From NCBI GenBank assembly GCA_024958655.1, contig JANWUR010000014.1:42727-106726 (forward strand): 64,000 nucleotides of DNA, written 5' to 3'. The notes under the pieces are model-generated. The model did no database searches. It was not told the origin of the DNA and was given only the letters and a program-made list of their open reading frames with translations. Numbering within the stretch: position 1 is the stretch's first letter; every line of letters begins with the position of its first letter. The stretch comes from Cyanobium sp. FGCU6. GTDB lineage: Bacteria; Cyanobacteriota; Cyanobacteriia; PCC-6307; Cyanobiaceae. The position numbers were made by a program, and so were the translations under genes. Below are positions 18,168 to 27,132 of this stretch, piece after piece.

Positions 18168-19457
18168 TCATTCCTCCACCTGCGGGTCCAGCTCCAATCC
18201 CGGGTAGAGGAAGGCGCGGCTGAGTCGCTGGCAGTCGCCGGGGCTCACCGAGGCTTCGCGCAGGGTGGCCTCCCAGCTGCTCGCCACCGTGGTGAAGATC
18301 CGCGTGGCGATCGCTTCGGCTTCCGCCGGCTGCAGCAGAAAGCGGCCCGCCGCGGCCAGGATCGCCCGGCGGTTGGCCCAGCGGCTGGGGCTGCGGTCCG
18401 CCAGGCCGCAGGCCATGGCCAGGTCGCGGCGGGTCTCGGCCTGCATGGGTGCTGGCGTGAGGTCGTAGGCGGGGCTGAGCTGCCAGTTGCGGGAGCGGGC
18501 CAGCAGCGCATGGTTGCGGGGATGGTCGTCGATGTTCGAGACCGCCGCGTTGAAGCAGATCCGGCCAAATAGCTCCCGCAGGTCTGCCGCCGGCTGAGCG
18601 CTGACGCGGCGCAGCTCATCGGCCAGCAGCAGATACGACCACCGGCCCCGATCGGTGGCGCTGTCTTCCGCCTGGAGCAGGGTGAGGGCGCTCACCATCC
18701 GATGGCGCCTGTATCCGGCCTCGCTCCAGTCGCGATCGAAGCGCTTCACCAACAGCACATCGGCATCGCCCACGCGCGTGATGCGACTGTCCGCCCCCTG
18801 CAGCCCGCAGCGCCGGGCCAACAGCAGCAAGCCATGCTCCACGCGCGGCTGGTTCCAGCTGTCGGAAGGCGCCGGGAACTTGGCCAGCCAAAGGGCCTGA
18901 TCGGCCTCCACGGTGGTCTTGGGACGGGCGCCGCCCATGGACGTGCCGGCCTGGCCGATCAGCTCCTCCACCTGCTCCAGGGCCGAGCCTGCCCGGTGGG
19001 GTTCCTCGCGGAGGATCGCATCGGCCGCCTGCTTGATCCGCTCCAGATCGAGGGTGCGGTGGAAACGACGCTGCGGCGCAGGTGGTTCCACACCGCGGCC
19101 AAAGCCCACCGCACCGCAGCGGTCATCCGGCCCGAGCAGCAGCAGATCGAAATCACTGGGCTCCCCCAGACCGCCATGGCGAGCGATCACCCGGCGCCCC
19201 CAGTGATCCGGCAGGGCATCGCGCAGCGCCCCGAAGAAGCCACCCAGACGGGCGGTCTCGAAGGGGCCCTGGCGCAGCCTCAGTTGCACGGGATCGAGCT
19301 CCACCGCGTCGGCGCGCTCTCGGTAGCGGCGGCCATAGACGAACGTGCCCACCGGTTGGCCCTGCCGATCGCGGTTCTGCGAAAACCTGCCCGCCGTGAC
19401 GAACTCCGTGCCGCCCGGTGGGACCACGTAGACGTAGCACTCGAGATCCGATGGCAT
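18168..19457 (-). CDS. hipA: HipA-family serine/threonine kinase toxin
   Basis: HipA toxins phosphorylate glutamyl-tRNA synthetase or related targets and induce dormancy. The 429-residue length is normal. The N-terminal Couple_hipA domain (about 1-110) is present. The kinase core shows the P-loop-like TSMGGARPKTTVE (near 170), the ATP-binding ALWLAKFP strand, the catalytic loop NIDDHPRNHALL (near 310) and the metal-binding AYDLTP (near 335). Its partner hipB lies 45 bp upstream on the same strand. All key residues appear intact. Confidence 0.93.
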   Translation of the reverse strand: MPSDLECYVYVVPPGGTEFVTAGRFSQNRDRQGQPVGTFVYGRRYRERADAVELDPVQLRLRQGPFETARLGGFFGALRDALPDHWGRRVIARHGGLGEPSDFDLLLLGPDDRCGAVGFGRGVEPPAPQRRFHRTLDLERIKQAADAILREEPHRAGSALEQVEELIGQAGTSMGGARPKTTVEADQALWLAKFPAPSDSWNQPRVEHGLLLLARRCGLQGADSRITRVGDADVLLVKRFDRDWSEAGYRRHRMVSALTLLQAEDSATDRGRWSYLLLADELRRVSAQPAADLRELFGRICFNAAVSNIDDHPRNHALLARSRNWQLSPAYDLTPAPMQAETRRDLAMACGLADRSPSRWANRRAILAAAGRFLLQPAEAEAIATRIFTTVASSWEATLREASVSPGDCQRLSRAFLYPGLELDPQVEE

Positions 19458-19502
19458 GACAGGCGAGCGCCAGGGCTGGGCGAGGGGAATGGACGAGGAG
19501 GA

Positions 19503-19844
19503 TCAGAAGTCGTCGTCGAAACGCCGGCGGCGGGGGGCCTGGCCCGGTTGGCGGGACGCCTCGAGGGCCTTGCCCTCCTCATCCCGATCGGGATCGGCCA
19601 CCGCCTCCAGCTGATCGAGCAGCCCCAGCACCCAGAGCGCACCGAGATAGGCGGCGATCGAGGTGCCGGGCTTGCCGCGTTCCACATCGGCCACGGTGAA
19701 GCGGCTCACGCCCATCCGCTCGGCCACATCCTCCAGCCGCCAGCGGCGCCGCAGCCGGGCGGTGCGGATGTTGCGCCCCAGCCGCTGCAGGGCCTGCTCC
19801 AGGGCCGCCGGGGGCTGTTGAACGAGGGGACTGAGCTGGGGCAA
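19503..19844 (-). CDS. hipB: HipB-family XRE antitoxin
   Basis: A 113-residue HTH protein: LGRNIRTARLRRRWRLEDVA then ERMGVSRFTVADVERGKPGT is a canonical XRE fold at about residues 22-65, followed by a Leu-rich helix (YLGALWVLGLLDQLEAVADP). A basic-acidic tail ends RRRRFDDDF. It is the first gene of the hipBA operon and normally autoregulates it. Confidence 0.9.
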   Translation of the reverse strand: MPQLSPLVQQPPAALEQALQRLGRNIRTARLRRRWRLEDVAERMGVSRFTVADVERGKPGTSIAAYLGALWVLGLLDQLEAVADPDRDEEGKALEASRQPGQAPRRRRFDDDF

Positions 19845-20033
19845 CCGGGTGAATGGAGTACGCAGGTGGATGATGACAGCTTAAACGGCTTATGGGTTGC
19901 CTCATGGCAGCATGAGTTGCCACGCCAGTGTGAGGCCGGGCCCTTGTGCTGGGGTGCTGGGCATCGCGTCTGGCCGTGCCGTTCCAGTCGTCCCGATCGG
20001 CCAGGCTGGGGTTACGTTCCGCGGCCCCCATCG

Positions 20034-21485
20034 GTGCCTCGTTCCCCCGCCCTGACCAGCAAGACCCTGATCGCCCTGGGCCCCGACTGCCTGGCGGAGC
20101 TGCTGCTGGAGCTGGCCGGCAGTGACCCGGCGATCAAGCGCCGCATCCGCCTGGCTGTGGCCAACGCCACCAGTCCCCAGGACGCCGCCGCGCAGGTGCG
20201 CCAGCGCCTGGCCACCATCGCCCGTTCGCGGAGCTTCCTGGAGCGGGAGCAGCGCCGGGCGGTGCTCAAGGAGTTGACCCTGCAGCTGGAGGCGATCACC
20301 GGCCCGATCGCCCAGGCGGAACCCGCGGCCGCCCGGGAGTTGCTGTGGCAGTTCCTGGAGCTGGGCAACAACGTGCTGGGCCGCTGCGATGACAGCAGTG
20401 GGCTGCTGGGCGATGTGTTTCGCCAGGCGATGGGCCAGCTTGGCCGGCTCACCGAGGCGGCACCACCTGACGCCGCCACCTTGGCGGAGCAGGTGTTCGA
20501 GGCCTTCTGTGACAACGGCTACGGCGTCTTCGACGGGGTGATCGGGCAGCTGAAGCAGGCGCTCGGGCCTGAGGGTCTGGCCTTGCTCAAGTCGCGGTTC
20601 GAGCAGCTGGCCCAGCAGCCTGTTCCCGTGCCGCCGCGGCAGGAGTGGCAGCAGGTGGGCTGGGGCTCCGGCGGCCCCACCTACGCCCATGAGCGCGAGG
20701 CTGATTCACGCCAGTGGACCGTGAAGCTGGGCCTTCAGGACGTGGCCACGGCGATGGGCGATGTCGATGCCTACATCGCCCAGTACACGCCGGAGCAGCA
20801 GCGCTTCCCGCGCATTGCCACCGGCATCGCCCGGCGACTGCTGGCTGTCGGGCGGCCTGAAGATGCGCTGGCATTCCTCACCCGAGCGACGCCGGATCGC
20901 CGTCGCTGGCCGGAGATGGAGTGGGAGGACACCCACATCGAAACTCTGGAAGCCCTGGCCCGGCAGGACGAGGCCCAGGCCGCCCGATGGAGCTTGTTCA
21001 CGCGCTGCCTGCGCTCGGATGTGCTGCGGGCCTACCTGGATCGCCTTCCGGCCTTTGAGGATGGGCCTGCCGAGCAGCGGGCGATCGAGCAGGCCCTGGC
21101 GCACCCTTCGGTGGCTCAGGCGCTGAGCTTCCTGATCCATTGGCCCTCCAGCCTCGGTCGCGCCTCCGAGCTCGTGCTCAAGCGCCGCAGCCAGCTGGAC
21201 GGAGACCACTACACCCTGCTGGGGGCCGCCGCCGAAAAGCTGAGCCAGGCGCATCCACTGGCGGCCACCATCGCCCTGCGATCCATGGTGGACTTCACCC
21301 TTACCAATGCTCGCTCCAGCCGTTACGGCCATGCCGCCCACCATCTGCAGAGCTGCGAGCAGCTCAGCCAGCGCATCGCCGACTGGGGGGAGATCCCCAG
21401 CCACGACGCCTACCTGGCTGGAATCCGCCAGAACCATGCCCGCAAGAGCGGCTTCTGGAAGCGGATGCAGGAGCTGGGGATGTAG
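20034..21485 (+). CDS. DUF6880-like helical protein
   Basis: A 483-residue protein starting at GTG 20034 (VPRSPALTSKTLIALGPDCL). It is largely alpha-helical with TPR-like character, for example FPRIATGIARRLLAVGRPED and ETLEALARQDEAQAARW. The C-terminal YGHAAHHLQSCEQLSQRI region with a conserved Gly-His-Ala element is what suggests DUF6880. An upstream open frame runs antisense through hipAB and is ignored. The function is unknown; such proteins occur in variable regions next to defence or TA genes. Confidence 0.75.
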   Translation: MPRSPALTSKTLIALGPDCLAELLLELAGSDPAIKRRIRLAVANATSPQDAAAQVRQRLATIARSRSFLEREQRRAVLKELTLQLEAITGPIAQAEPAAARELLWQFLELGNNVLGRCDDSSGLLGDVFRQAMGQLGRLTEAAPPDAATLAEQVFEAFCDNGYGVFDGVIGQLKQALGPEGLALLKSRFEQLAQQPVPVPPRQEWQQVGWGSGGPTYAHEREADSRQWTVKLGLQDVATAMGDVDAYIAQYTPEQQRFPRIATGIARRLLAVGRPEDALAFLTRATPDRRRWPEMEWEDTHIETLEALARQDEAQAARWSLFTRCLRSDVLRAYLDRLPAFEDGPAEQRAIEQALAHPSVAQALSFLIHWPSSLGRASELVLKRRSQLDGDHYTLLGAAAEKLSQAHPLAATIALRSMVDFTLTNARSSRYGHAAHHLQSCEQLSQRIADWGEIPSHDAYLAGIRQNHARKSGFWKRMQELGM

Positions 21486-21519
21486 ATCTGGTTGGTTTTT
21501 CGATAAACAGATATCTGGA

Positions 21520-21786
21520 TTAGTCCGTCGTTGGCAGCTTTTCCAGTCTGTCAATTAGCTGCGCAAGGTTGCTCCTTAGCCAGCTCATATGAATCAAAAG
21601 ATTCTTTTTCTCCTGCTGAGTCAGAAACGGCTTGGCCGCGTCCAGCAGGTCTAAAGATGGGGATTCTTGCAGGGTTGCAATGTCCCTTAGCAGTTGCGAC
21701 TCCGCTGTAGAAAGCTCTCTCTGGCCGGCTTTCTCTGGCACAATGAGTCGAAGCGTGGGCGAGCTATCATAGGCCTGGACTGCCAT
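21520..21786 (-). CDS. Small hypothetical protein
   Basis: An 88-residue, soluble, helical product (AVQAYDSSPTLRLIVPEKAG at the start, LLIHMSWLRSNLAQLIDRLE near the end). Base composition is slightly more AT-rich than its neighbours. No family recognised. It follows the broken rad52 gene on the same strand and may belong to that operon. Confidence 0.6.
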   Translation of the reverse strand: MAVQAYDSSPTLRLIVPEKAGQRELSTAESQLLRDIATLQESPSLDLLDAAKPFLTQQEKKNLLIHMSWLRSNLAQLIDRLEKLPTTD

Positions 21787-21852
21787 GGTTGTCTCTCGGT
21801 GGCATGTTCAGGCCTTGTCTGTAGGCCGCAAGTGAGGGCTCTCGATGGCCGC

Positions 21853-22861
21853 TCAACGATGCAGAGGGGAAAGATTCTCTCGAGTATGAAGCTGCTGCAC
21901 CAGGAAGGACTCAATCCAGTCGTGGTGGCATTTCTGGTTGATCCGGTCAGCGATCGTGACCGCCTCATCGGGTATCTGGAAGCGCTTCCGGAAGGCTCGG
22001 GTGAGGCTCTCCAGCAGGGGCCTCTGCAGGGCCCGGAGAGTGCTGTGGAGGTGCTGGATCGTCTCGGCACCGAGGGGCGCCTGGCCGGGGTCGGCTGGTA
22101 CTGATGCCGCTGGCGTCGGGGCCGTGGCCTGGGTGCGGCCTTGGGCCGGGGAGGCGGAGAGAGAACTCGCCGCCGGTCGGCCCACGGCTGGCCGCTGCCC
22201 ACCTGGGCGCTGGGGCCCATCACCCTGACCTGCTGCGCGGCTGACCTCCCGCTGCTGCTTGTCGTAAAGCGCCAGCCCGAAGGGATTCCCGAAGGTCATC
22301 AGGGCACGCTACCGCTGCGCGGGCCTGCGGCTACATGGCATCGGTCTCGGCCTTCTTGAGGGCGGATTCATGGGCCTGGCCCAGGTCCACGTCGATGCCG
22401 TGGCCGGCGCCGCTGCCTTCGCGAATCAATGGAGCGCCGCCATGCACCGCCACCGTGACCCTGACGCGGGCGATGTAAGTGACGCCCCAGCCGGGCCTGT
22501 TACCTGCGCCGATGCTGCGCTCGGCCTGGCTGACGCAGTGGATGGAGGTGGTCTGCCGCTGCCAGCCATCGAACCCGAAGATCCGATTCGTCTCCGCGAT
22601 CACCTGCCACCCCTCCAGATAGCTCACGCGGCTGCGGCCCTGCTCCCGCTGCTTCACCTTGGCGCGATCAAGGGGTGCCGCGAGGGCGGCGACCTGTTCG
22701 GCGGTGAACCCGGCAGCCAGAGGCTCGGAGGCCGGATGCGGTGCTGGCATCCCCTCATCGCGGCGGATCAGCTCCAGGGCGGTGGAAGGCCTCTGGTTGG
22801 TTCGAGGAGCTGCGGGCCGGCTGGTGCTGGCCCCGTTGGCGGCAGGAGCGGCGATGGTCAT
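21853..22861 (-). pseudogene. Rad52-family recombinase split by a short GC-rich insertion
   Basis: From the ATG at 22861 the first part has the Rad52/Rad22 core: GFTAEQVAALAAPLDRAKVK, SYLEGWQVIAETNRIFGFDG, then HGIDVDLGQAHESALKKAET and DAM, where a stop occurs (22331). The expected continuation resumes in another frame at 22299 as MTFGNPFGLALYDKQQ, followed by a Pro/Ala-rich linker and a helical C terminus ending ENLSPLHR. Between the parts lies about 23 nt (22311-22333) that is extra compared with the usual Rad52 reading. Such Rad52 proteins are single-strand annealing recombinases of phages and integrative elements. Rescue by frameshifting looks unlikely. Confidence 0.85.
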
Positions 22862-22943
22862 GGGGTGGAAAGCGATGGTGTGAGGAGGGAAGGGGGGACT
22901 GGCTTCTCGCCGGGCCCCCATGTGTGAGGGGCCTCTGGCCCCT

Positions 22944-23576
22944 TCAGAGGATGCGCCAGGAGCGGCGGGAGATCAGCTGGGCGCCGTGGATGAGCTGGCC
23001 TGCCTTGAGGGCCTCTTTGATGGCGGCCTTATCGGGCTTGCTGGTGGTGGTGATGGCCAGCCACTCGGGGGCGAGGGACTCCTCCTCGTCGATCTCGACG
23101 GCCTGGGACTTGCGGGAGGTCAGCTCGTGGTTCGGGAACGAGAAGCGGGTGGCCGAGGGCTGCAGCCTGGTGAGAACCAGCACCAGCGAGTCCTCCAGGG
23201 CATCGGCCCGGCCGGCATCGGAACGCGAGAGCTCTGTGAGCCGCTTGGCCTGCTGCTGCCGGTAGGCGGCCTGGCCGCGCAGGTGCTCGATCACCCAGCA
23301 GGTGGCATCGGCCTTGGCGGCGAGGGCCTTCTTGTTCCCTTCCTCTGCGAGCAGGGCGGCTTCCAGCACTGCCAGTGCCTGGGCGCGGGAATCCTCGTCA
23401 TCGGCCTCCAGCTGCTCGGCAAGCTGGCCGATGGCGGTGGTGAGTTCCTGGGCCTCGATGCCCAGCTGCCAGAGGGAACCGGATCGCTGCAGCGAGCAGA
23501 CAGGCCCTGTGGGCTCTGGAGGGGCGGCCTCACTGCGGGAGGAGAGATCGAGCGGGACGGGGGCGAGAACAGGCAT
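22944..23576 (-). CDS. Siphovirus Gp157-family protein
   Basis: A 210-residue protein. Residues about 38-130 form a long helical region (ALAAKADATCWVIEHLRGQA, RQQQAKRLTELSRSDAGRAD), then LPNSxxRFxFP-like RLQPSATRFSFPNHELTS, and the end has KPDKAAIKEALKAGQLIHGA, all features of the Gp157 family found in phage replication/recombination clusters. The ATG at 23576 is chosen; the frame upstream overlaps the SLOG gene and is not coding. It is placed just upstream of rad52 on the same strand. Confidence 0.82.
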   Translation of the reverse strand: MPVLAPVPLDLSSRSEAAPPEPTGPVCSLQRSGSLWQLGIEAQELTTAIGQLAEQLEADDEDSRAQALAVLEAALLAEEGNKKALAAKADATCWVIEHLRGQAAYRQQQAKRLTELSRSDAGRADALEDSLVLVLTRLQPSATRFSFPNHELTSRKSQAVEIDEEESLAPEWLAITTTSKPDKAAIKEALKAGQLIHGAQLISRRSWRIL

Positions 23577-23625
23577 GGCGGTATGTGGGGAATGGATCGG
23601 ATGGCGCCCAAGGGCGCGGAAGTCT

Positions 23626-24123
23626 TCAGGAGCAGGCGGATGCAGCAGGCACGGCCCAGAGACCGGCGGATGGGCTGACCTCCACCACGGCGAGGGGCAC
23701 CGGAGAGCGGGAGGCCATGCGGCGGGCCTGCTGCACCAGCGAGGCGGTACCGGTGCCGCCGGGGAAGGCCAGCACCAGCACCGAGGTGGCCGCCAGCGGG
23801 GAGGTGTGGGCCAGGGCTTCGGCGATGGACAACTGGAGCAGCTCCCGATTGCGGATCGGCCCGGCCGCCCGGCCATGGCGCTCCCAGGCGGCAGGCAGAG
23901 CGATGGCCGGCCAACCCAGCTGGTGGGCGGCGCGGGCAATGGCGGCATCGGCGCCGCGGGCACCGCCGTGAAGAACCAGATGCACCAGCCGGCCGCCGCT
24001 GCGGGCGAGCAGCTCAGCGGCAACCCGCTGATGGGACCAGACCAGATCACGGCCGCCGCCGGCTGCGATCACCAACGAACGGGCAGGCTCCGAACCCGGC
24101 CCAGATGAATAAGGAATAACCAT
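23626..24123 (-). CDS. SLOG-domain (DUF2493/YspA-like) nucleotide-binding protein
   Basis: A 165-residue Rossmann-like protein: SLVIAAGGGRDLVWSHQRVA at the N terminus, then HLVLHGGARGADAAIARAAH (the GGxRGxD motif) and VLVLAFPGGTGTASLVQQAR. This is the SLOG fold, often found in phages and conflict systems, and thought to bind nucleotide-derived ligands. The ATG at 24123 is preferred to an upstream TTG. It is the first gene of the minus-strand module SLOG-Gp157-Rad52. Confidence 0.82.
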   Translation of the reverse strand: MVIPYSSGPGSEPARSLVIAAGGGRDLVWSHQRVAAELLARSGGRLVHLVLHGGARGADAAIARAAHQLGWPAIALPAAWERHGRAAGPIRNRELLQLSIAEALAHTSPLAATSVLVLAFPGGTGTASLVQQARRMASRSPVPLAVVEVSPSAGLWAVPAASACS

Positions 24124-24805
24124 GGAATCAGCTGCCTTGAGGGACAACTGACTGGGGCATCATGCCGCTGGTGACAGCACGGCAGCGATGGCGAGATCAG
24201 GGGATGACGTTGCCGCAGGCGATGGGCTCGGGGCCTTTGGCGCAATCCTTATTCTACCAGTACAAACGCACTCCAAAGCGGGCAGAGCCACTGCGCGGCA
24301 ATGGATCTACATAAAGCGGCGCCATGCGCTGACGGCTCGGCAGGTGATCAACGGAAGGCCGGTATTCAGCATGAAATAAACACATGGCCGCGCAGCCGCG
24401 CGCGCACCCCGCTGGCCTCACTCCAGCCCCCTCCCGGCTGAAAGCCGCTGCGCCACCGCAGCCGCGGGCGAGCAGCTGAGCCCACCACCCCCACGCCGGC
24501 CCAGGAGCGGAGGGCGGCGGCGGCTGGCCGATGCACGCCACGGCGCAGCCGTGGCACGCTGAAGGACGGTCGCTGCCGACCGGAGCCCTGCGGTGAAACA
24601 AGGCATTGATGTCAGCGCCGTTCGAGCCAGTTCCCAGCGGGCTTTCCTGACCCCTCCTCAGATAGGGAGCGGATGCCCCAACTGCCGCCACCCGCAGGAT
24701 TCGCGCAGAACGGCCCCGACTTGCTTGGGCAGGCTTGCGCGAAACCGTGCGCGAAAAGCCGGCAAGAGCGAGCGAAAACCCCGTCAGCCACTAGAATCTA
24801 GCCAT
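24124..24805 (+). other. Intergenic stretch right of the phage-like module
   Basis: No gene supported. It should hold the promoter of the minus-strand SLOG-Gp157-Rad52 module near its left end. A perfect 7-bp-stem hairpin CCACGGC-GCA-GCCGTGG lies at 24538-24554. The rightmost part runs into attachment repeat 3. Confidence 0.4.
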
Positions 24806-24960
24806 GCCTTCTAAGCAGCCTGTCGTTGGTTCGAATCCAACAGGGGGCGTTTCAATCAGAGCCTGAGTTTTCAGCCAAAGAGCCTTGCTGCAACTGGCTT
24901 TAGGGCTGACCGCCTTTGCCGGCCCATGCTCGCCCGTGCCAGGCTGTGAGCAGGACCTTC
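24806..24960 (+). repeat. Attachment repeat 3: tRNA-Arg 3' fragment plus flank
   Basis: GCCTTCTAAGCAGCC, the T arm and GGGGGCG to 24849 copy the tRNA from the anticodon loop onward. The flank TTTCAATCAGAGCCTGAG and onward matches the flanks of repeats 1 and 2 to the start of the integrase at 24965. The 5' half of the tRNA is absent. Confidence 0.9.
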
Positions 24961-24964
24961 TCAC

Positions 24965-25485
24965 ATGCCAGCGGTCCCGGAATGGGATGTTCTGCTCCGT
25001 GGCGGCGTGCTTCGGGCCCTCAGCCAAAGGGGGTGCCGAAGCGGCTGGACGGTCTCAAATTTCAGGGGACGGGCTCGCCTCCACATCACGGCCCGTGCCG
25101 CTGGTGGCCATCGCAGGCAGCTCCTGCTGCCCCACTCGTGGGAGTCGAACCAGCTGAAGGCCATCCATGATGGCGTCGTGAAGCTCTACGGGGTCTTCCA
25201 GCAGGGCGTCCCACTGGAGCAAGCCATTGCCGAGATCCGTGCTGCCATGGCTGAGGCGCAGGCCAGGCGAGAGACGCCCAGCCCGACCAGCGGCACCTCT
25301 GCCCGTTCACCAGTGCCCCGATCCCCGCAGCAGCAGGCCGCCAGGTAACAGTTAATTGGCCTGGTTTGATCCGCCGCTACCAGCAGCACAAGCTGCGCAG
25401 CGGCGAAATCAAGGAATCGACTTGGGGACTCCTGAAAAAAACAAATCGCGAGCTGGCTCGATTGCAGCCAAGGACCGTGGCGTAG
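24965..25485 (+). pseudogene. N-terminal half of a tyrosine integrase
   Basis: Starts MPAVPEWDVLLRGGVLRALS, continues RGCRSGWTVSNFRGRARLH and a helical QLKAIHDGVVKLYGVFQQGV, PLEQAIAEIRAAMAEAQ, an N-terminal integrase domain. The first frame stops at 25348. A shifted frame then reads LIRRYQQHKLRSGEIKESTW and GLLKKTNRELARLQP, which is a core-binding SAM-like domain, before stopping at an IS element. This part matches the beginning of the catalytic fragment at 27133, so the two pieces are overlapping relics rather than one gene cut cleanly. Confidence 0.8.
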
Positions 25486-25502
25486 GCAGCCCCTAAGCAC
25501 GG

Positions 25503-27070
25503 TTATCCAGTGACCAGCATTTCGGTTGTCTCGAGCAGGCAAATGTTCCTGAGCGCCATCCAGAGGCAGTCTGGCCATTGCCAGGCGTATACCCAGGCAA
25601 AGATAGTGACAGAAAAGATGCGGAGGAGCCTCCGGATCTTCTCCGCGCACATCACCAGAAATGCCATGCAGATCGAGGTCTCTGCACCCATGGCCTGCCG
25701 AGGCATAATCAACCTCAGAGAATATTTCCGCTTCCCTGATCCAAAAAAACCTTCCACCTCGTTACGCCTCCTCTGATCTGCACTGAGCAGCTGCTTGTGG
25801 GCAGCATTGACCTCTGGATCCTTGGGCGGTCTCCCTAATCGCTTACCAGATAGCCGTATGTTGTTCCTGGTGCAGAAGTTGCGATTCTTGGTGTTAATAT
25901 AAATCCGATCTGCGCAAATTCGCTCGGGATAACAGCCTTCTTCTTTCTTGTATTTCTTGGCCTGTGGAATCAGGTGCTCAGCTTCATTGAATGCATCCCA
26001 GCTGATCCTGTGCAGGAAGGCAAAGCCATTCCGCACGGAGACACTAATCTTGGCGCCAAACTCAAAAGGTGACCTTGCCTTACCACGAGCGATGGGACGA
26101 ACCTGTCTCTGAACCAAGTTGACGATACGGTCGGGCATGCTGCGCGTCTTGGCGTAAAGCAGGATGCTTTGTTGGCGGTGCAGCTCACTGATCACTAAAA
26201 GTTTGTGCCACCAATGTGTCGTCAGGACCGAAAGCTCTGCGCCAGAAGCGATCAGGGCATCGATGGCATCAAGATTACGCTGCAGGTAGTCGAGCTGGCA
26301 GCGTATTGCTGCTTTTATCTTGCGGCTGCGTGGCTTCTTCTGCTTGGCGACATTGAGGAAAACAGCGCGTGCCCTCCCACGATCATAACGGGGCCGGTGT
26401 TTGCGAAGATCTGACAGCTGGTCGCAGAGATCATCAATGATCCGTTCTGTTGTCTCCCTCGCCTCGTTCAGTAACTTCAGGTCAGTTGGATAGGTGATGT
26501 CGGCTGGCGTACAAGATGCATCGATAGTGAGTGTGCCCCAGTTCTTGCCCTCTGGCCAATCTGCAGGCTTCACAAGTTCGTCGAGTAAGAGCTGCTGCCC
26601 AGCATCAGCATCCGGATCGTCAGAGTCGTCATCGTTTGGGAGTGACGCCACGGCATCCATCACCATGGCTTTACCGCGTTCGGCAATGAGCTCGTTTATT
26701 CGATTTAGACCTCTTCCGAGAATCGCTTACGGAAATGAACCATCATCGATGGGTCGAACGGTGCCTTGCTGGAATAGCCGGCAAAGCCAAGGAAAAACTG
26801 CATGTAAGCGTTTTCTCGGATCTGCTCTACGGTCTCCTCATCGGTCAAGCCAAGCCGCTGCTTGATGAACAGCGCTCCAAACGCCAGCCTCACTGGTTTC
26901 GCAGGGGCCCCAGTCGTGGGGTTGAACTGAGGGGCATATCTTTCTTCCAGCGCTTCCCATGGCATCAGAGACGAGAAGAGCACCCAGCGGTTGTCCGAGT
27001 CCAGCGTGCCGCCAAAAGGCACATGGAACTCCTCGATTGAGAGCTGGCCGTTATGGTGTATTCGGTACAT
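25503..27070 (-). mobile_element. Insertion sequence (IS5/IS1182-like) inside the integrase region
   Basis: An element whose single transposase is read from 27070 to 25503. It is visibly more AT-rich than its surroundings. A TCGATTGCAGC near 25458 faces GTTGCAGCAATCGA near 27086 on the right, a possible imperfect terminal inverted repeat, although the left copy could be integrase sequence. Exact ends and target duplication cannot be set by eye. Confidence 0.75.
25503..27070 (-). pseudogene. IS transposase with one frameshift
   Basis: The N-terminal frame (27070-26705) opens MYRIHHNGQLSIEEFHVPFG and covers the DUF772-type domain (AFGALFIKQRLGLTDEETVE, FDPSMMVHFRKRFSEEV). It stops where a D-L pair is expected: the sequence GAGGTCTAAAT seems to have lost one base. 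The other frame resumes LNRINELIAERGKAMVMDAV and carries the DDE core: LTIDASCTPADITYPTDL, CADRIYINTKNRNFC, then RRRNEVEGFFGSGKRKYSL with the catalytic Glu, ending at 25503. A programmed -1 shift cannot be excluded, but no slippery heptamer is seen. Confidence 0.8.
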
Positions 27071-27132
27071 TCTCGGCCTTCAGAGGTTGCAGCAATCGAC
27101 AATTGCCCTGATCAGGCCCAGTTTACCGGCGC

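Noticed and set aside
18702..20033. Upstream extension of the DUF6880-like frame
   Set aside because: Runs antisense through hipA and hipB; the GTG at 20034 begins the plausible protein.
22920..23678. Gly/Leu-rich plus-strand frame over the Gp157 gene
   Set aside because: Shadow of the Gp157 gene; no motif.
26666..26705. Programmed -1 frameshift in the IS transposase
   Set aside because: No slippery heptamer or downstream structure is visible at GAGGTCTAAAT; one lost base explains it better.
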